A DNA stretch of 64,000 bases, taken from Fagopyrum homotropicum. Its lineage: Eukaryota; Streptophyta; Magnoliopsida; Caryophyllales; Polygonaceae. The stretch lies in contig BSWB01000001.1 in NCBI GenBank assembly GCA_033239125.1, positions 165,625,481-165,689,480 of the forward strand, read 5' to 3'. Position 1 is the first letter of the stretch, and every line of letters starts with the position of its first letter. Shown one piece after another: positions 1 through 11,699 of the stretch. The position numbers were made by a program, and so were the translations under genes. Below the pieces are notes generated by a model. The model was not told where the DNA came from. It was given only the letters and a program-made list of their open reading frames with translations, and did no database searches.

Positions 1-477
1 TATATTTGAGTCTTTGGGTCCCAAGAAAACCTTTTAAAACTTGAGTGATTGATCCGGACTTTAACCGGACCTAAATATTTCAGATCGGTCTAACAATAGG
101 TTTTCAGTCTAAGTCTAGTCTAAAATTCACCGGAATTTGAACAACCCTAACTACTAAAGACGTTATATACTTTGAACGCTTATACATCGTTTAGTTAAAG
201 TATATAAATGAAAAAAAATCTTTTTTTTTGTGTTTAAAACAAATAATTTTCGTTGAGCAAATCTAAAATGCTTTTTAGCAAAAAAAAAATGTCTCTATAC
301 AATGATGTGTCAAAGTACGGTGTAAATTTAATAAATAAAGAATAAAAAAATTCAACGATCCCGTGGGAGTTCAACCCATAAGTTCAATGAGATTCCATTT
401 TAAAAGAAAAGTAATTCATCAACCTTATAATCTAAGCCTAATATCCCTTTATTATCGTTACGAGTGATCCACACAAC
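1..477. other. 3' flank of the first BAHD copy
   Basis: No gene is seen. The stretch matches the region downstream of the second BAHD copy (about 15330-15505 continued at 16810-18090), so it belongs to the tandemly duplicated segment. The sites at about 205-225 and 262-280 here lack the two large insertions found in the second copy and act as natural empty sites. Confidence 0.75.
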
Positions 478-1624
478 TCACAACATAGAGTAAACCTCCA
501 ATGGATCACTAATTCTGCCAACCTCATGAGAAAGCCTTTTCATAGCGAACATCGGAAGGCAAATCGGAACCAAAACACCAATCTCTCCCATATTGTTCTT
601 TCCCCTTACAAAGAAGCTAAGTTGGTTGGGCACATCTCCAATCATAGTAGAGGCGGGTCCACCATAAACCGGTTTCCCCCAACCAAAATCAATATCTAAA
701 AATCCGGCTCGGGTTATATCAGAGACAATCCAAGTCCTTGCTAAAGTCGAGAAAGGCCGACCATTAAGCGCCATGTGATCAGCCACCGATCTCATGTACT
801 CTTCCGTCACTTTCGCCTTAGTCTTTTGGATTAACTCGAGCGTATGGTCAAGGCTTGACGTGATTTCCTCCACTGTGGAAACCGCTGCAGGAAAGGCGAA
901 GACGTTGCCATAGTAGCCTTTGGGAAGAGGTATCTTGAACTTGCTACGTGCGTTTACTATGCACAAGAGTCTAACCTTTACTCCAAAAAAAACTTTTTAG
1001 CATTTAAAAAATTTATACACAATCGTTACAAATGACCAATAAGTAAAAAAGTTAGCCAAAACGATTGAATATAAGCACATTTTAAAGTTCAGGTAAACTC
1101 TAGACACAACTCATTTACAAACGATAGTCCATACTCAACTTATTTACAAACGAGACGAGCTTGAATATGTCAAAGCTCGATTCGTTCAACTAAATCCCGG
1201 CTTGTTTGACTATTATATTAGCCGAGCTAGCTACTAGTAACTCGGCTCAAGATTATTCACTTTCTAAACCGAGTATAATAACTTGATTAAAATTTATATT
1301 CAATTCATACTCGACTCGTTTATAAACAAGTCAGTTATCAACTCGTTCAACTCGTATAAAATCCATAAAAACGAGTAAGCCAGGTATTGTTGTATTAGGG
1401 ATCAGGAACGTATACCTTCTCATGTGGGCTTAAATGGAGAGCTATAGTACGACATTGCCAAAGAAAAGCAGCCACCGAATCAAATACACTTGAATTCTTG
1501 AGATGCGGTGCAACTCGTTTTCGCTGACAACTCAGCGAGTTCAAGAAAGAATGAACGTTGGATCATTCTGTGAGTCACCAATAAATTGAAGTTGGAAGAT
1601 AAGAGATTTGATTAGGGGTACATT

Positions 1625-3160
1625 TGTAACACCCCAAATTCTCGGAACTCGGGGTGCTACTGGTTAGGACCTCACAATGGGTCCCGACCTTGGTTTAACA
1701 ACAACATTACTTGGATCTTACAACAAGGCACAAATGTATTTAAAACAATTTCTAAAACATAATATTTTTAATGGTATAAACGTACACATGTGACAGCCTT
1801 ACAAACATATATAAAGATACATAACATGCATGACGTATGGAAGACTCCCCCGTCCCCCTCTATTGAGTACGTGGACCCGGCTGACCATCCGTTCCGGATC
1901 TCTCTGCAACTGCCTATCTCTACAGATCTACAACACGGATAAACCGTTAGCTAACTAACCAAATATAAGCAAAATGATAACAGCACAAACACAAGCAGAA
2001 CAAAAATAAACAAACATCATGCTGTCACTCAACCAATTATTATCTGTTATTTAAGTGATTCACATTATTCAATTTAAGTTGTGGCACGAGAACTATTATT
2101 AGTTCTCGCCTCCGTTCCTTATCCAACTGGTGTAGGTATAGCTGACTTCCTTTGGTAGCATCACTACAAACCATGTGTGGACTAGTCCCGAAAGAAACCC
2201 CCAGCGCCCTGCGAGCTACTGAGCGGAATGCCACCGCCCGTTACTCTTAGGCCAAAATACAGGTCGGTATTTATATATCACAACCTATCTCTCTACATGT
2301 CAATCACACACCACCATCATCATTTATACTCATATTTAGCAGTCAGCTAAGTAAGCCCAAAGGACTTACCTGTTATAGCGCTCGACTCTTTAGTAACCAC
2401 TTGCTCTGTAACTGTACCCACTCAGTTGCCTGTTAAAGGCGATAAGTGTATTAGCACACTTTCACGTAGATAGAAGTCTAAAACTTCTGAGATTAAATAA
2501 GTATTAAGACGTACTAGTTACATTATTAGTTTTAGGGTAAAATGACCATTTTACCCTTGGTTCCGATTTTCTCGAAGACCCTAAAATTCATGTCCAAACT
2601 CCTATTTGAAGTTCTAAAATATATCCTAACTCTTAGAATTTTATTAGGTGCGAAACTGACATTTTTCTCATGTTTCTATTTTCCGGAAGAACCGAAAAAG
2701 GTTTAACTTCGGCTCTAAATATAAAATTCTTAACGGCTTATAAAATTTCCGAATTTAATATCTAGATCATCTATGAGGTTCTATCTAGCCTTAGAAGAAA
2801 GAATTTCTCCAAACTGTTCAGCCGATATTTTTATAATAATTCCCAAAGTCGGTTCCTCACTCTACTTTCTTATACTTAGTCAAATTTATAAGTTTAATAA
2901 AACTGCTCAACTACCTAACTTCAGGAGCTCGTAACTTTCAATCCGACCGTTTATTTCTCCCCAAATTTTAATATGATAAACTACATATATCCGTCTACAA
3001 CATATCCAAAATCCAACGGTGGATCTTTATTCAAACGTTTTATAATTGATCGACAAAATGGCTGTTCGTAACCTAAAAACTGAAGGGATTAAAATAAAAT
3101 TACAGCAGCCCCTTATGTCTATCATATGCAGAAACACACACACAACTATATATATATATA

Positions 3161-3191
<31 letters not shown>

Positions 3192-4364
3192 CATATATAT
3201 ATACTTCTAACTCTCAGCACCTTCCCTCAACTTACACCAGCCACTGAATTCAACTCTACTAACCTGCACAAATATAACGTATACTCACCTCTACTCTACT
3301 GATTAACACACATACATACCTACACTTATTTTCATTTTTAAACAGAAGCAAAGTAAAGCCGGACTGGACGGTACAACAGGGCAGGAGAGAGGGGTAGGAG
3401 AGTAACGAGGGAAGGCTGGCTTACCGGAAATCTCCTGCGGTGACTGCGGTTCCTTAACGGTCGACAGGTGTTTGCGAGGTAGTTAACCACAGCGGTGCAG
3501 AAGACGGTCGGCTATTCGCAACTGCCGACGGAGACAGGTGCAGCGATGGTGGTTGCTCGGAAGGCCTCTCCGCCCGCCTGATTCGTGTCTGCAGCCTTGG
3601 TCTAACTCGACTCCGTTGGGGTCTGTATTTGGGGGGAGTTAGCATGACGTGCAGAAGGGCAGGAGGTTCGATAGGGGAGGAAACTTACCGGTGTAACGGT
3701 CCGGCGAGACGAGGCGGCTCTTGCGGGTGCCCTAGCTTCGGCGTCGGGGAAGACGGCGGTCCGGGTGCAACCTCAGGCGGCTCAGTGGTGCGAGTTGCTG
3801 CTGCTGTGTGACGGCGTCGTTGGTGGGAGGTCGTTCAGCAGGTGAGAGCGAGGAGATGCGCAGAAGAGGGAGGCGGAAAAGGGGCTGGTGGTTCACCTGG
3901 TGGTCGCTAGGAGGCGGCGCAGTGGGTCGGTTTCCGGCGTGCAGTGTAGCGGCTCTCCTCCCAGGCAAGTAGTGTAGCGGCTGAAGGTAAGGGATGGTTA
4001 TGGTTTAACTTAGAAGATAATTTAGGGTTAGGTTAAATTGATTTTAATTAAGTGATTAAAAAAAAATGGGTTGGGTTACGAGAAACATTGGGCCAGTGGT
4101 GGGCCAGATCCGGCCCTCTATCTCTCTTGCAACAAGTTTACAAAACCCGTTAAACGCCCGGACCGGAAGATCACTTGCGGGAAGCAATACGGAATTAATT
4201 CTGGTTACAAAATTTTATTATTTTATGTGAATTCGTCACATAAAATAATAGAATTTAAATCCCGTTTTATTTATTTTAATTTATGTATTTATTTATTTAA
4301 GATTGACGTAACGGAAATCGGTTAGATTCAGGTTTAACGGAGTTTTAAATTTCCGGTTATTACA
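1625..4364 (-). repeat. 3' LTR of the Ty3-type element
   Basis: 2,740 bp, almost identical to 8964-11699. It contains a GC-rich block near 3380-3970 and an AT microsatellite near 3150-3205. Short reading frames in it recur in the other LTR and are not genes. Confidence 0.95.
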
Positions 4365-4379
4365 TCAGTGCCCCCTTAA
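4365..4379 (-). other. Polypurine tract region
   Basis: On the minus strand the bases just before the 3' LTR read TTTTAAGGGGGCACTGA. The purine run AAGGGGG is the likely plus-strand primer for reverse transcription. Confidence 0.7.
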
Positions 4380-4581
4380 AAGAAGTTTCGTCCCGAAACT
4401 TAAATTATTCCCCTTACTCACACATTTCTTTCGGTATATTTTAGTTTTCTCGACTTCTTTGTTTTCTACCAAGCAGCTACTCAGGCATCAAACCAACAAG
4501 TATCACAAAAGAGAAACAGAACACTCAAAACAATGTGAAAACCTGAAAGGTCAAACAACACAACATCCGAGTGCTAACTCG

Positions 4582-7390
4582 TCAAACAGAAATAACCTCT
4601 AACCCCGCAAAGAACTCGAGATAGTTACGTCTAACACTCTCCTCAGTCTCCCAAGTGGCCTCATCAGCTCCTCTCCTAGACCACTGGATCCTCAGCATAG
4701 GTATCTCCTTGGATCGCAGACGTCTGGTACTGCGTTCCAAGACAGCCACTGGGTACTCTACAAATGTATGGTCAGGCTCAACTGTCAGATCCTCGTGGCT
4801 GATGACGTGTCTCGGATCCGGAATGTACTCTCTCAACTGAGATACATGAAAGACCGGATGGATACTCTCTAGTCTCGGCGGTAGTGCTAGTCGGTAGGCC
4901 ACCTCTCCAACTCTCTCCAGGATCTCAAAAGGTCCGACATATCGGGGACTCAGCTTTCCCTTAATGCCGAAACGCCTGACTCCTCTCGTAGGTGATACTC
5001 TCAACCACACCTGAGCACCCACTCTAAACTCCAAAGGTCGACGCCTCTTGTCGGCGTAGGACTTCTGACGACTCTGGGCTGCTAACATTCGCTCTCGGAC
5101 TAGGGCAATCCGAGCGATGTCATCTTGTACCTGATCTGGAGCTACTCCATCAACTCTGCTAGGCTCATCCCAACATAAGGGTGTACGACATCTCCGCCCG
5201 TACAAGGCCTCATAAGGAGCCATCCCAATAGATGCGTGCCAGCTATTGTTATACGAAAACTCTACCAGTGGAAGATGATCTGGCCATACCTGTCCCCAAT
5301 CAAGTACACACGCCCGAAGCATGTCCTCTAAGGTCTGAATGGTCCTCTTAGACTGCCCGTCTGTCTGTGGATGATAGGCGGTAGTGAAGTGGAGACTCGT
5401 CCCCAAGGCAGTATGTTCCTGTTGCCAAAATCTCGAGGTAAAACGTCCATCTCTGTCAGAGACGATAGTCCTCGGTACCCCATGGAGTCTCACAATGTGC
5501 CTGGTGAACTCCTCAGCCAGACGACTCACCGGCCACGTTTCCTTAATCGGAATGAAACGTGCGGTCTTCGTCAGGCGATCTACCACTACCCAAATAGCAT
5601 CAAATCCTCTGCTGAGCCTCAAACCAGTGACAAAATCCATAGATATGTCCTCCCACTTCCACTGTGGTACTGGAAGTGGGTGGAGCTCTCCTCCAGACCT
5701 ACGGTGCTCAATTTTTTTTTTTTTTTTTTTTTGACCTGTTGGCAGGTCGCGCACTGAGCTACATATCGAGTCACATCGGGCTTCAAACCGCCCCACCAGA
5801 AGGACCGTCTCACATCCTTGTACATCTTACTCGCTCCAGGATGTACGGAGTATGGGGTAGCATGAGCCTCACCTAGTATCCTCTGTCTCAACTCACTGCC
5901 TGACGGTACGCAAACGCGATCCTGACGTCTCATCACTCCATCTGCACCAATAGTAAACTGTGGGGCCTCATCTCGAGACATCCTGTCCCGGATCCTGATC
6001 AAAGTGGGGCAAGTCTCCTGCTTCTGTCGGATCTCACTCAACAGGTCAGGGAGTAACTCTATGGTGGCTAACTGATGAGCTGTGTCGGGGAACTGGATCT
6101 CTATCTCCAACCAAGCTAAGTCTCTCTGTAGCTTTGGCTGTACTGTCAACTGAGCTATCGCCTTTTCCTGAGGCGTCTTCCGACTCAAAGCGTCGGCAGC
6201 TACATTCGCCTTTCCGGGGTGGTAAAGAATCTCAAGGTCGAAATCCTTGATCAACTCTAGCCACCGCCTTTGGCGGTTATTCAACTCCCGCTGAGTGAAT
6301 ATGTATTTCAAACTCTTATGGTCTGTGAAGATCTGACAGGTCGCTCCATAGAGATAATGACGCCAGATCTTAAGAGCGTGCACTACTGCTGCTAACTCCA
6401 GCTCATGAGTGGGGTAGTTCTCTTCATACGTCTTCAGCTGTCGAGACGCATATGCTATAACCTTACCCCTCTACATCAAGACACACCCCAAGCCCAGCTT
6501 GGACGCATCACTGTACACTACGAAGTCTTCTGTACCCTCAGGCTGTGCTAAGATCGGAGCAGACGTCAATCTCCTCTTCAGCTCATCAAAACTCTGCTGA
6601 CACGGCTCAGACCAGACGAACCGAGTAGTCTTCCTTAGAAGGGAAGTAAGTGGTCGGGCGATCAGGGAAAACCCTTCCACAAACCGACGGTAATACCCTG
6701 CCAATCCAAGGAAACTGCGAACCTCCTTCACGTTCTTCGGAGGTTGCCAAGAAGACACTGACTCAATCTTCGCCGGGTCGACCTTAATCCCCTCAGCAGT
6801 CACTACATGGCCTAGTAAGGCCACCTCTGACATCCAGAGTTCACACTTGGATAGTTTAGCGTATAGCTGGCTATCCTGTAGAATCTGTAACACTGTCCTC
6901 AAGTGTCCGGCATACTCCTCTCGCTTCTAGAGTAAACTAGAATGTCGTCAATGAAGACCACTGCAACTGGTCTAAGAAGTCGATGAAAATCCTATTCATC
7001 AACTCCATAAATACTACTGGCACAATAGTGAGCCCGAATGGCATCACTACAACTCATAGAGGCCATACCTAGTCCGGAAGGCCGCCTTCGGTATGTCCTG
7101 ATCTCTCACTCTCAGCTGGTCATAACCCGATCTCAAATCCATCCTTGAGAACACTAACACTCCATGTAGCTGGTCCAGCAGATCATCTATGCGAGGCAGT
7201 GGATACTTATTCTTGATGGTGACCTTGTTCAACTCCCGGTAATCAATACACAGCCTCATCGATCCATCCTTCTTCCTCACAAATAATACTGTGTGCCCCA
7301 GAGAGGAATACCAGGGCATATAAAGCCCTTCTCTGCTAACTCCTCTAACTGCTTCCCCAACTCAAGCAACTCTATTTGTGTGGAATGCTA
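4582..7390 (-). pseudogene. Decayed Ty3 pol: RT, RNase H, integrase
   Basis: Reverse transcriptase spans about 7375-6900. The DYRELN and DLRSGY blocks are at 7319-7047. After a frameshift the catalytic FIDD block is near 6950. RNase H spans about 6600-6190 (YSDASKLGLG, then TDHKSLKYIF), and a TAG stop near 6472 replaces a sense codon. Integrase starts with an HHCC zinc region at about 5870-5735, is broken by a 21-base T run (5712-5732), and continues in the frame 5796-4582. Its D,D35E core has both aspartates (VVVDRLTK and IVSDRDG), but lysine stands where the glutamate should be (GQSKRTIQ, codon 5347-5349). The tail carries the GPY/F region and a chromo-like segment. At least two frameshifts, a stop and a catalytic replacement mean the copy cannot encode working pol. 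Confidence 0.9.
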
Positions 7391-8948
7391 AGTAACTTCT
7401 ATCTAGTCTGACGTAGGATCTGATCAAAATTATCTACTTCTTCTTACTCCTCTAGTTTTTTTTTTTCTTTTATAATCCATCCGTACTAACTGTGATATGC
7501 ACCCTTTTTCCTAGCCAGTAGGCAGTAAATTCTTCACACGCTTCCCTTGGTCTTCATGTTATTATTAAGGTGCTAGCACGCGGATCGATTTAGCTTCACA
7601 TTTGTCGTTGTTGATCTCTTGAAGGGTCCTCTAGACGTCTATAAAATTCGTTCATCATTCTATAGTTATCCTCCTTATCTGATAACCAGTACCACTGGTA
7701 GACCCGCACGTGTTATGTCTCAATTATTACTGACTGGCATGTAGTTGACCTTCCATAAAATCACAGGCTTATTGTTCTTCTATCTCTTTTGAGGTTTGAT
7801 AGACTTGGTCAACATCTATCTCCTCTAGTTTCTTTGTTAATACTCTTTTAGTTTCCTTCACAGTCTGCACTTCTCTTGTTCTCTTATGAGGTCACTATAC
7901 TCTTCTGAGTCTAGTCCTAGTATTCATCTGTCACCAATGAGTTCATCAAGTCTTCCACATTAGCTTGTAAGCGTATCTTTGCGATTCTCCTTACTTTAGT
8001 CATCATCTGTTTGCGGTTCTCTGTTATGAACCGTTAGTGTTGGTAACTTAAATCTCTTTGTAATTGAGAAATTATTGCGGACCCTTGAGTCCACCAAATC
8101 ACTTTTCCACATTCTTCCCCTTGTTAGAGTCGTCTTGATCATGTCGCCTTTATAAAAATTCGTTGTCTCAATTTTAGACTTCTAGTTTCTTGGATACTTA
8201 TGTCGGACTTTCATTCAAAACTCTCATATCCTTGCTTGCTTCTGGCGGCGTCCGTCTTGATAGTCACGTCCTTTACACCGAAATTCTTGGTTGTACTCCG
8301 TTTTATATGATTCTTGTTTCTCCATTTTTATCTCCATTCTACGCTCTCGTCGTCTCTTGCATGGTTCTTCTAATTCATCTCTCGACTTCATATGACAGAG
8401 CTCCTTGCATGATTCTCAATTTCTTCTTTCTAAGCTGACTCGGGAACTTCTTTCTCATCCGGTTGTACTGGCGGTAAAAATTTTCTAAACATCTTTACTG
8501 CTTTGCCCACCCGTCCTTCGGATGATTTATAAGTCACCAGGACGTCCACCAGAGTATCATACTAAATCTTGGTCTGAATCCCTTATCTCGTGTGGAAAAC
8601 TCTTCAAACTCGTTACCGATTTATCATGAGGCGCTAATCGCTTCATGATACCCCAACTAAAGAATACAAGATATCCTTTAGGATACTAGCATACTACACA
8701 CACACAGATATATAATTTACTCTAAAACCTATCGATATAAGTCTATATACTAACTCACCTATCGTTCCAAGCTGCAGAGATCCACGGAGAACGATGGTGG
8801 TCCGACGTACTACTAACCTAACAACCCGACTATGCACGTGTGTAAAAACAGAAATCCGTTTTGAAAATCTTAGACCCCTTTCGGGTTCTAGTTATTTTAT
8901 ACATTCGGTCTTTCGGAAGATTTCAAGTGCCATTGTTGCCAACCCAGA
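7391..8948 (-). other. Degenerate gag/protease interval
   Basis: Gag and protease should lie between the primer binding site and RT. No open frame, CCHC zinc knuckle or protease motif can be read on the minus strand. The interval is about 1.5 kb, shorter than I would expect for gag plus protease in this lineage, and has scattered stops in every frame checked. It is either heavily decayed or replaced by unrelated sequence. Confidence 0.55.
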
Positions 8949-8960
8949 GCTCTGATACCA
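8949..8960 (-). other. Primer binding site for initiator tRNA-Met
   Basis: On the minus strand, three bases after the 5' LTR end, the sequence reads TGGTATCAGAGC. This is the standard plant retrotransposon site complementary to the 3' end of initiator tRNA-Met. Confidence 0.9.
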
Positions 8961-8963
8961 TGT

Positions 8964-11699
8964 TGTAACACCCCAAATTCTCGGAACTCGGGGAGCTACT
9001 GGTTAGGACCTCACAATGGGTCCCGACCTTGGTTTAACAACAACATTACTTGGATCTTACAACAAGGCACAAATGTATTTAAAACAATTTCTAAAACATA
9101 ATATTTTTAATGGTATAAACGTACACATGTGACAGCCTTACAAACATATATAAAGATACATAACATGCATGACGTATGGAAGACTCCCCCGTCCCCCTCT
9201 ATTGAGTACGTGGACCCGGCTGACCATCCGTTCCGGATCTCTCTGCAACTGCCTATCTCTACAGATCTACAACACGGATAAACCGTTAGCTAACTAACCA
9301 AATATAAGCAAAATGATAACAGCACAAACACAAGCAGAACAAAAATAAACAAACATCATGCTGGCACTCAACCAATTATTATCTGTTATTTAAGTGATTC
9401 ACATTATTCAATTTAAGTTGTGGCACGAGAACTATTATTAGTTCTCGCCTCCGTTCCTTATCCAACTGGTGTAGGTATAGCTGACTTCCTTTGGTAGCAT
9501 CACTACAAACCATGTGTGGACTAGTCCCGAAAGAAACCCCCAGCGCCCTGCGAGCTACTGAGCGGAATGCCACCGCCCGTTACTCTTAGGCCAAAATACA
9601 GGTCGGTATTTATATATCACAACCTATCTCTCTACATGTCAATCACACACCACCATCATCATTTATACTCATATTTAGCAGTCAGCTAAGTAAGCCCAAA
9701 GGACTTACCTGTTATAGCGCTCGACTCTTTAGTAACCACTTGCTCTGTAACTGTACCCACTCAGTTGCCTGTTAAAGGCGATAAGTGTATTAGCACACTT
9801 TCACGTAGATAGAAGTCTAAAACTTCTGAGATTAAATAAGTATTAAGACGTACTAGTTACATTATTAGTTTTAGGGTAAAATGACCATTTTACCCTTGGT
9901 TCCGATTTTCTCGAAGACCCTAAAATTCATGTCCAAACTCCTATTTGAAGTTCTAAAATATATCCTAACTCTTAGAATTTTATTAGGTGCGAAACTGACA
10001 TTTTTCTCATGTTTCTATTTTCCGGAAGAACCGAAAAAGGTTTAACTTCGGCTCTAAATATAAAATTCTTAACGGCTTATAAAATTTCCGAATTTAATAT
10101 CTAGATCATCTATGAGGTTCTATCTAGCCTTAGAAGAAAGAATTTCTCCAAACTGTTCAGCCGATATTTTTATAATAATTCCCAAAGTCGGTTCCTCACT
10201 CTACTTTCTTATACTTAGTCAAATTTATAAGTTTAATAAAACTGCTCAACTACCTAACTTCAGGAGCTCGTAACTTTCAATCCGACCGTTTATTTCTCCC
10301 CAAATTTTAATATGATAAACTACATATATCCGTCTACAACATATCCAAAATTCAACGGTGGATCTTTATTCAAACGTTTTATAATTGATCGACAAAATGG
10401 CTGTTCGTAACCTAAAAACTGAAGGGATTAAAATAAAATTACAGCAGCCCCTTATGTCTATCATATGCAGAAACACACACACAACTATATATATATATGT
10501 GTATATATTATATATATATATATATACATATATATATACTTCTAACTCTCAGCACCTTCCCTCAACTTACACCAGCCACTGAATTCAACTCTACTAACCT
10601 GCACAAATATAACGTATACTCACCTCTACTCTACTGATTAACACACATACATACCTACACTTATTTTCATTTTTAAACAGAAGCAAAGTAAAGCCGGACT
10701 GGACGGTACAACAGGGCAGGAGAGAGGGGTAGGAGAGTAACGTGGGAAGGCTGGCTTACCGGAAATCTCCTGCGGTGACTGCGGTTCCTTAACGGTCGAC
10801 AGGTGTTTGCGAGGTAGTTAACCACAGCGGTGCAGAAGACGGTCGGCTATTCGCAACTGCCGACGGAGACAGGTGCAGCGATGGTGGTTGCTCGGAAGGC
10901 CTCTCCGCCCGCCTGATTCGTGTCTGCAGCCTTGGTCTAACTCGACTCCGTTGGGGTCTGTATTTGGGGGGAGTTAGCATGACGTGCAGAAGGGCAGGAG
11001 GTTCGATAGGGGAGGAAACTTACCGGTGTAACGGTCCGGCGAGACGAGGCGGCTCTTGCGGGTGCCCTAGCTTCGGCGTCGGGGAAGACGGCGGTCCGGG
11101 TGCAACCTCAGGCGGCTCAGTGGTGCGAGTTGCTGCTGCTGTGTGACGGCGTCGTTGGTGGGAGGTCGTTCAGCAGGTGAGAGCGAGGAGATGCGCAGAA
11201 GAGGGAGGCGGAAAAGGGGCTGGTGGTTCACCTGGTGGTCGCCAGGAGGCGGCGCAGTGGGTCGGTTTCCGGCGTGCAGTGTAGCGGCTCTCCTCCCGGG
11301 CAAGTAGTGTAGCGGCTGAAGGTAAGGGATGGTTATGGTTTAACTTAGAAGATAATTTAGGGTTAGGTTAAATTGATTTTAATTAAGTGATTAAAAAAAA
11401 ATGGGTTGGGTTACGAGAAACATTGGGCCAGTGGTGGGCCAGATCCGGCCCTCTATCTCTCTTGCAACAAGTTTACAAAACCCGTTAAACGCCCGGACCG
11501 GAAGATCACTTGCGGGAAGCAATACGGAATTAATTCTGGTTACAAAATTTTATTATTTTATGTGAATTCGTCACATAAAATAATAGAATTTAAATCCCGT
11601 TTTATTTATTTTAATTTATGTATTTATTTATTTAAGATTGACGTAACGGAAATCGGTTAGATTCAGGTTTAACGGAGTTTTAAATTTCCGGTTATTACA
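8964..11699 (-). repeat. 5' LTR of the Ty3-type element
   Basis: 2,736 bp, nearly identical to 1625-4364. Differences seen by eye include T/A near the outer end, T/G in CTGTCACTC, C/T in AAATCCAAC, A/T in AACGAGGG, T/C in TCGCTAGG and A/G in TCCCAGGC, plus AT-repeat length. Confidence 0.95.

Larger units (their letters stand above)
1625..11699 (-). mobile_element. Full-length Ty3-type LTR retrotransposon
   Basis: The element is 10,075 bp, with LTRs of about 2.74 kb that begin TGTAATAACC and end GTGTTACA in element orientation. It is flanked by a perfect 5-bp target duplication ACATT at 1620-1624 and 11700-11704. The initiator-tRNA-Met primer binding site, the polypurine tract and the pol order RT, RNase H, integrase read on the minus strand, which is Ty3-type order. 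Long LTRs plus a C-terminal GPY/F and chromo-like tail suggest a Tekay/Del-type chromovirus; that lineage is inference. By eye the LTRs differ by about seven substitutions plus an AT-repeat length change, so insertion was recent, yet the coding region is badly damaged. It sits inside intron 2 of BAHD copy 1 in the same orientation as the gene. Confidence 0.95.

Noticed and set aside
3454..3968. Short open frames in the GC-rich LTR block
   Set aside because: The same frames occur in the other LTR (10789-11303), overlap on both strands and have no known domain.
5371..5757. Plus-strand frames opposite integrase
   Set aside because: Antisense shadows of the retrotransposon pol.
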